Source: Actinomyces glycerinitolerans (GTDB lineage: Bacteria > Actinomycetota > Actinomycetes > Actinomycetales > Actinomycetaceae). From it: a stretch of 64,000 nucleotides of DNA. Below the pieces are notes generated by a model. That model searched no databases. It was not told the DNA's origin and worked only from the letters and a program-made list of their open reading frames with translations. Both the position numbers and the translations under genes were made by a program. Where the stretch lies: assembly GCF_900098745.1 (NCBI RefSeq), contig NZ_FQTT01000009.1, positions 542,402 through 606,401 on the forward strand. The letters are read 5' to 3'. Of the stretch, positions 60,457 through 64,000 are shown piece after piece; position 1 is the first letter of the stretch, and each line of letters opens with the position of its first letter.

Positions 60457-61584
60457 GTGGGAATCGAAACGTGGGCGCTGCTTGCACTCGTCGCGGTTCT
60501 CGCCGTGTACCTACTGCCATTCCTGGTCGGGCGCCGCGAGGCGATGAGTATGGCCAATGCGGAGGACCGCTACTCCTCGGGGCTGCGGCTTCTGGCCACG
60601 GGGAGCGCAGCCGTCTCCGGGGAGGGCTGCGGTGGTGGGCACGCCATGATCTTTCGACGCCGACCGGAGGTGAGGGCGATGAACAGGCCCGAAGTCAGGA
60701 ATGTGCGGGCGCTGCGCAAGGAGCGTGAGCTCGTGCGCCTGCGCCAGGCGCATGAGCGCGCTCGTGAGCGCCGCCGGGTGGCCGCCTCCCACCGCGCCAC
60801 GGTCGCACTGATCCTGCTCGGCGTCACGGCGGGCACAGTCGTGGTTGCCGCGGTTTCTGTGATGCCGTGGTGGGTGGTTGCCATTCCCGGTGCGCTGCTC
60901 GGGGGATCCGCGCTCGCGGGACGACGGGCGGCGCGCGCCTCGGCGGCCTCCGACCGGCGTGAGCGTCGTCGTATTGCCGCACTCGAACGGGAACTGACGG
61001 CGCTGACCGGCAGCTCCGCCGCGAGCCGGTTGCTTGCGGACGCGTCTGTTAAGGCGGATGAGCAGGCCCAGCCGCGGCATGACGCCGAGGCCCCGGCTCA
61101 AGAGACGGCTGCACAGGCGACAGACGCGCAGGAGACCGCTGCGCAGGAGACGGAAGCCGCGGCGGTGGCATCCGACGCCGTCGAACGCGACGAGCCGACC
61201 GTGGCGGCCGGTGTCCAGGAGGGATCGGAGCCGGGCGATAAGGCGACTCCGGCGGAGGCTTCCACCGAGGAGCCCACCGCGCCCCCGGAGGTCGTCGATG
61301 CTGAAACGCGCGGCGACCAGCGCGAGGCGAAGGCTCCGGCGACGCCGCCGCAGGGCTGGCACCCGGTCAGCGTTCCGGCGCCGACCTACACGCTGGCCGC
61401 CCGCGCTCCGCGTCGTAGCTATGAGCCGCCCGCGGAGGAACCCTTCGACTCTGCGCCGGTTCCCGAGCGTCCGCGCAGCGCGCACGCCTACCCCATCGCC
61501 GATCCCGAGGTGGGGGCGGATGAGCCGGTATTCCACCCCATCGACCTGGAGGCGGTGCTGGAACGGCGTCGCGCCGGTGCCTGA
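60457..61584 (+). CDS. sepX: Divisome membrane protein SepX/GlpR
   Basis: 375 residues from GTG 60457. An N-terminal membrane helix (TWALLALVAVLAVYLLPFLV) is followed by GRREAMSMANAEDRYSSGLR, the conserved SepX block. A basic coiled segment (LRKERELVRLRQAHERARER) and two further membrane helices around residues 108-148 come next. The long C-terminal tail is Ala/Glu/Thr-rich and ends VFHPIDLEAVLERRRAGA. SepX/GlpR stabilises FtsZ rings and is the receptor for Glp. TACGGT just upstream may be a -10 box of a leaderless transcript. The short conserved tail could be an interaction motif. Confidence 0.85.
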   Translation: MGIETWALLALVAVLAVYLLPFLVGRREAMSMANAEDRYSSGLRLLATGSAAVSGEGCGGGHAMIFRRRPEVRAMNRPEVRNVRALRKERELVRLRQAHERARERRRVAASHRATVALILLGVTAGTVVVAAVSVMPWWVVAIPGALLGGSALAGRRAARASAASDRRERRRIAALERELTALTGSSAASRLLADASVKADEQAQPRHDAEAPAQETAAQATDAQETAAQETEAAAVASDAVERDEPTVAAGVQEGSEPGDKATPAEASTEEPTAPPEVVDAETRGDQREAKAPATPPQGWHPVSVPAPTYTLAARAPRRSYEPPAEEPFDSAPVPERPRSAHAYPIADPEVGADEPVFHPIDLEAVLERRRAGA

Positions 61585-61693
61585 AACGCGGCCGGGGCGG
61601 CAACGGTTTCCGGTGCCGGCTGTCGGTGGCGTGAGTCACGGCGCCCGGACTTGCGGGCCGCCGCGGCTGCGGTGCTACCATCTACCGTGCTCA

Positions 61694-61766
61694 GGGGCTA
61701 TGGCGCAGTTGGTAGCGCGTCTCGTTCGCAATGAGAAGGTCGGGGGTTCGAATCCCCCTAGCTCCA
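61694..61766 (+). tRNA. tRNA-Ala (anticodon CGC)
   Basis: Cloverleaf with acceptor GGGGCTA/TAGCTCC, D arm GGCGCAGTTGGTAGCGC, anticodon stem TCTCG/TGAGA around loop TTCGCAA, and T arm GGGGGTTCGAATCCCCC. The CCA end is not encoded (ACCG follows). TACCAT at 61676 can serve as -10. Confidence 0.95.
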
Positions 61767-61783
61767 CCGCTGAAGTGGAATTG

Positions 61784-61824
61784 ATCGTCCCGCCCGGTTG
61801 ACCGGGTGGGACGATTCGTTGTTT
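61784..61824 (+). terminator. Terminator after tRNA-Ala
   Basis: ATCGTCCCGCCCGGT (61784-61798) pairs with ACCGGGTGGGACGAT (61801-61815) with one G-U pair, followed by a T-rich tail (TCGTTGTTT). No gene is seen between it and 62040. Confidence 0.8.
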
Positions 61825-62039
61825 CAGGCGCCGGATGGACCGCTTGGCTGTGCCTGCCGTCCGTTCAGTCAATGAACAACGCTGCGGTATGCGCCGACCG
61901 CCCGGCCCCATCGCTGATGCTGCTCGCGCTGCGGCAGGGGCCGGGCTGTGGTTGGTGCGTCGGCAGCGTTTTGCGCTTGCCACTCATTTCCGCCGCCTTG
62001 CTTGGCTTGCTTCTGACCGCGTCGACGTCGTCCGTGCGG

Positions 62040-62342
62040 TCAATCCTCCGACAGCACATCCTCCACTGAGGGGCGTTCATCGCGGTGCGTAGCCGGCGCG
62101 GAATCGGCCGTCAGCGGAGCGGTGCCGCGCAGCCGCAGCAGCCAGTACAGATCGATGAGTGCGATGGTGGCGTTCATGCCCACGGCGGGCCAAACCCCAA
62201 GGACCACGTTGTACGCGGTGGCTATGAGTGAGCCGGTGAGGTTGAGGCCGCGGAAGGTGCGCTGATTAGCTACCACGAGCGAGATGACGACGAGACCGGA
62301 TCCGATCCATCCGATGATTTCGAGGACTGTACGAGTGTCCAC
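62040..62342 (-). CDS. Small YgjV-like inner membrane protein
   Basis: 100 residues from GTG 62342, selected by the ribosome site AGGAG 6 nt before it. Three hydrophobic helices (VLEIIGWIGSGLVVISLVVA, LTGSLIATAYNVVLGVWPAV, ATIALIDLYWLLRL) with NQRTFRGLNLTGS between the first two match the YgjV/Imp-YgjV type. The C-terminal 30 residues are acidic and soluble. Function of the family is unknown. It is an isolated gene. Confidence 0.75.
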   Translation of the reverse strand: MDTRTVLEIIGWIGSGLVVISLVVANQRTFRGLNLTGSLIATAYNVVLGVWPAVGMNATIALIDLYWLLRLRGTAPLTADSAPATHRDERPSVEDVLSED

Positions 62343-62493
62343 GTAAGCTCCTGGACCTGCCCGGCTGGTCAATGCCTTAGCACTGCCTTGGCACTGGTCG
62401 AGTCTGAACGCCTCGCTGCCGGGGCGCTAAAGACTATCCGGGTGTCGCATACCGGGCAAGGTGCTCCAGTACGCCTGCTTGTAGGATCACAGC

Positions 62494-62850
62494 GTGGAGG
62501 CGCTGTCGGACCGCGAACTGGAGTCGATCGTGGCGCGCTTCTTCGTTGCGGAGAACGCGAGGGATTGGCGTGCGTATGCCACGTTCCTACACCCCCAAGT
62601 CGAGTGGACTCTGATCGACGGCAGCCGTGAGCGCAAGATCGTTGGGAAAGAGCGGTACCTGCATGCAATCAAGTCCGCTTACGCGAACTCCGCCACCACG
62701 TTCCGTTGTGTTGAGGCGATGAGTGATCGTGAACGGCGACTGATTGCGACGATGTTGGTCAATGATGACGGTGAGCGATCCCTAGACGTGTTCGTCATCG
62801 AGGACGGGCTCATCCGGCGTGAGTGGGAGTTCCTGCTGGGACGTGCGTGA
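62494..62850 (+). CDS. SnoaL/NTF2-like fold protein
   Basis: 118 residues from GTG 62494. An N-terminal helix pair (ELESIVARFFVAENARDWRA) followed by strands HPQVEWTLIDGSRERKIVGK, ATTFRCVEAM, ERRLIATMLVNDDG and LDVFVIEDGLIRREWEFLLG is the cone-shaped SnoaL-like topology. Such proteins bind or isomerise small hydrophobic ligands or serve as carriers. No catalytic motif is decisive. Its 3' end overlaps the converging gene by 69 bp. Confidence 0.75.
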   Translation: MEALSDRELESIVARFFVAENARDWRAYATFLHPQVEWTLIDGSRERKIVGKERYLHAIKSAYANSATTFRCVEAMSDRERRLIATMLVNDDGERSLDVFVIEDGLIRREWEFLLGRA

Positions 62851-63258
62851 GCGCGTGTGGGCGGCGGCGGGGGTGCCGGGAACGGCATCGGCCGCAAGCT
62901 GGTGCCAGGCCAGGCCAATGCCGTCGACTTGTGCCAAGGCGTTGAAAACGGCGTCCGCACCGGCTTGAATTCCATCGGAGACGTCCTCGCCCCCGGACAC
63001 GATGTCGATGGAGCTGACCGTGGCAGACGGATCGCCGGCGACCGGGAACACGGCCCAGCCTTCATGCCCCTGCACGCCCTTGGCATCGGTGGGGAGTGTC
63101 GCGAGAAATCGCTCCAGGGCATGTGCAGCCAACTGTGGCGTGGGGTGGGAGACGGACACCCTCAGAATCGCCGCCGCTGTCGGATCGCGCCGGTGCCACA
63201 GCCAGTCGTAGTCCACCGCGTAGCGTTCGCGGTCGCCGCCGGAGGAGCGAGGAGCCAT
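62782..63258 (-). CDS. Hypothetical protein converging on the SnoaL-like gene
   Basis: 158 residues, not recognised. MAPRSSGGDRERYAVDYDWL then WHRRDPTAAAILRVSVSHPT starts a mixed alpha/beta protein with AHALERFLATLPTDAKG and VSSIDIVSGGEDVSDGIQAG. The last 30 residues are polar (RSRTSQQELPLTPDEPVLDD) and this is the part overlapping the opposite gene. No signal peptide or membrane helix. Codon bias supports coding. Confidence 0.6.
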   Translation of the reverse strand: MAPRSSGGDRERYAVDYDWLWHRRDPTAAAILRVSVSHPTPQLAAHALERFLATLPTDAKGVQGHEGWAVFPVAGDPSATVSSIDIVSGGEDVSDGIQAGADAVFNALAQVDGIGLAWHQLAADAVPGTPAAAHTRSRTSQQELPLTPDEPVLDDEHV

Positions 63259-63479
63259 GTGGCTACCCTAACTGTGGCCGCGGAGCGGTGGCGGCACCTG
63301 AGTGCCGGACGTCACTTCCAATCTGTTTGACGTCATCCCGGCCGATATGCCTAAATTACTCCTCGCTGCCGCGCGGGCCTGCGGGCGAGTGCGGTGGCAT
63401 GGAGAAATAGATAGTCGGGCTGCGGCATCATCGATGTCGGCGATGGACTCGAAAGAGACTGGGATCACCGATTTCGGGC

Positions 63480-63509
63480 TTGACGAGCGTCAGACGGTCC
63501 GGCTAATCT
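63480..63509 (+). promoter_or_regulatory. Candidate rRNA operon promoter
   Basis: TTGACG at 63480-63485 and TAATCT at 63504-63509 are 18 bp apart, about 140 bp before the mature 16S start. Other promoters may exist in the leader. No credible gene is seen in 63259-63647. Confidence 0.4.
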
Positions 63510-63647
63510 ACTCCAGGCCTTGAGGGAAGAGGCGAGTCTGACGGCTTTCCGAAACCTTCGTGGGTGTGTTGTTTGGGATCTCGATAGTGTGTCGTGTTTG
63601 TTTGTTTTGTTGGTTTTTTTGTTGGTTTCTTTGTTTGGTTTTTGTTT

Positions 63648-64000
63648 TGTTTGGAGAGTTTGATCCTGGCTCAGGACGAACGCTGGCGGCGTGCTTAACA
63701 CATGCAAGTCGAACGGGCTGGCTCTGGTTTTTTGCTGGGGTTGGTTAGTGGCGAACGGGTGAGTAACACGTGAGTAACCTGCCCTCTTCTCCTGGATAAC
63801 TGCTTGAAAGGGCGGCTAATACGGGGTGGTCTGGCCTGCCTGCATGGGTGGGTTGGTATAGGTTCAACTTTGGTTGTTCTGGTGGGGGATGGGCTCGCGG
63901 CTTATCAGCTTGTTGGTGGGGTGATGGCTTACCAAGGCTTTGACGGGTAGCCGGCCTGAGAGGGTGGACGGTCACACTGGGACTGAGATACGGCCCAGAC
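63648..64000 (+). rRNA. 16S ribosomal RNA (5' part, cut by window end)
   Basis: The universal 5' sequence AGAGTTTGATCCTGGCTCAG begins at 63655, which corresponds to E. coli position 8, so the mature end is near 63648. CTGGCGGCGTGCTTAACACA, GAGTAACACGTGAGTAACCT and ACTGGGACTGAGATACGGCC follow in normal order. The pattern is actinobacterial (Actinomycetales). The gene continues beyond the window. Confidence 0.98.

Noticed and set aside
63302..63523. 73-codon frame before the rRNA operon
   Set aside because: No ribosome site or family pattern, and it overlaps the likely rRNA promoter.

Overview
The window comes from a high-GC Gram-positive actinobacterium, most probably Actinomyces or a close relative. 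The signs are strong GC bias at third codon positions, frequent GTG/TTG starts, a DtxR-type regulator with the classical metal-ligand numbering, Glp/SepX divisome genes, the XPB helicase pair, an LAXTG sortase signal, c-di-AMP riboswitches in front of NlpC/P60 hydrolases, and the actinobacterial 5' end of a 16S rRNA gene at the right edge.

Layout. 1-7.3 kb: the 3' part of a wall-anchored PAP2 phosphatase, a two-component system divergent from an ABC exporter, and a decayed toxin-antitoxin pair. 7.3-13.3 kb: HrpA helicase, then about 1.4 kb without genes but full of phased short repeats. 13.3-19.4 kb: a PTS operon (EIIA, EIIB, UlaA-type EIIC, small helical protein, class II aldolase, P-loop kinase, PRD regulator). 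19.6-25.1 kb: alpha/beta-hydrolase-like protein, PspA, TPM-domain protein, glutamine amidotransferase. 25.1-29.4 kb: a type VII secretion (ESX)-linked polymorphic toxin module with a Tox-REase-5-like nuclease and immunity genes. 29.4-38.7 kb: XPB helicase and its helicase-associated partner, separated by a sugar cassette (SorE-like reductase, MtlA-like EIICB, kinase, EIIA, divergent SorC-type regulator). 38.9-43.3 kb: a polar amino acid ABC transporter operon running on into an esterase and a DUF3027 gene, each overlapping the next by 4 nt. 43.4-50.7 kb: purine permease, MFS exporter, DtxR regulator, two riboswitch-controlled NlpC/P60 genes, a universal stress protein. 50.8-56.2 kb: tRNA-Arg, a second gene-free repeat region, and a very large helicase-like protein with ruined ATPase motifs. 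56.3-61.6 kb: MscL, SAF protein, 5-formyl-THF cyclo-ligase, Glp, GNAT and SepX. 61.7-64 kb: tRNA-Ala, small genes and the start of an rRNA operon.

How genes work together. Two PTS operons each carry their own EIIA, transporter, kinase and regulator, which points to use of ketoses or polyols. Glp and SepX are known partners at the FtsZ ring. The two NlpC/P60 hydrolases are tied to c-di-AMP, so wall remodelling is coupled to turgor signalling; MscL also serves osmotic stress. The toxin, EspC-like and YbaB-like genes form one antagonism unit.

The most unusual content is in the gene-free regions. Short motifs recur there as direct copies at a regular pitch of about 19-23 bp, often ending with inverted copies. 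A 23-bp-pitch version occurs at three separate loci, and two of the repeat regions are bounded by the same imperfect inverted repeat. I do not recognise this architecture. All calls rest on reading the sequence; no database search was run.
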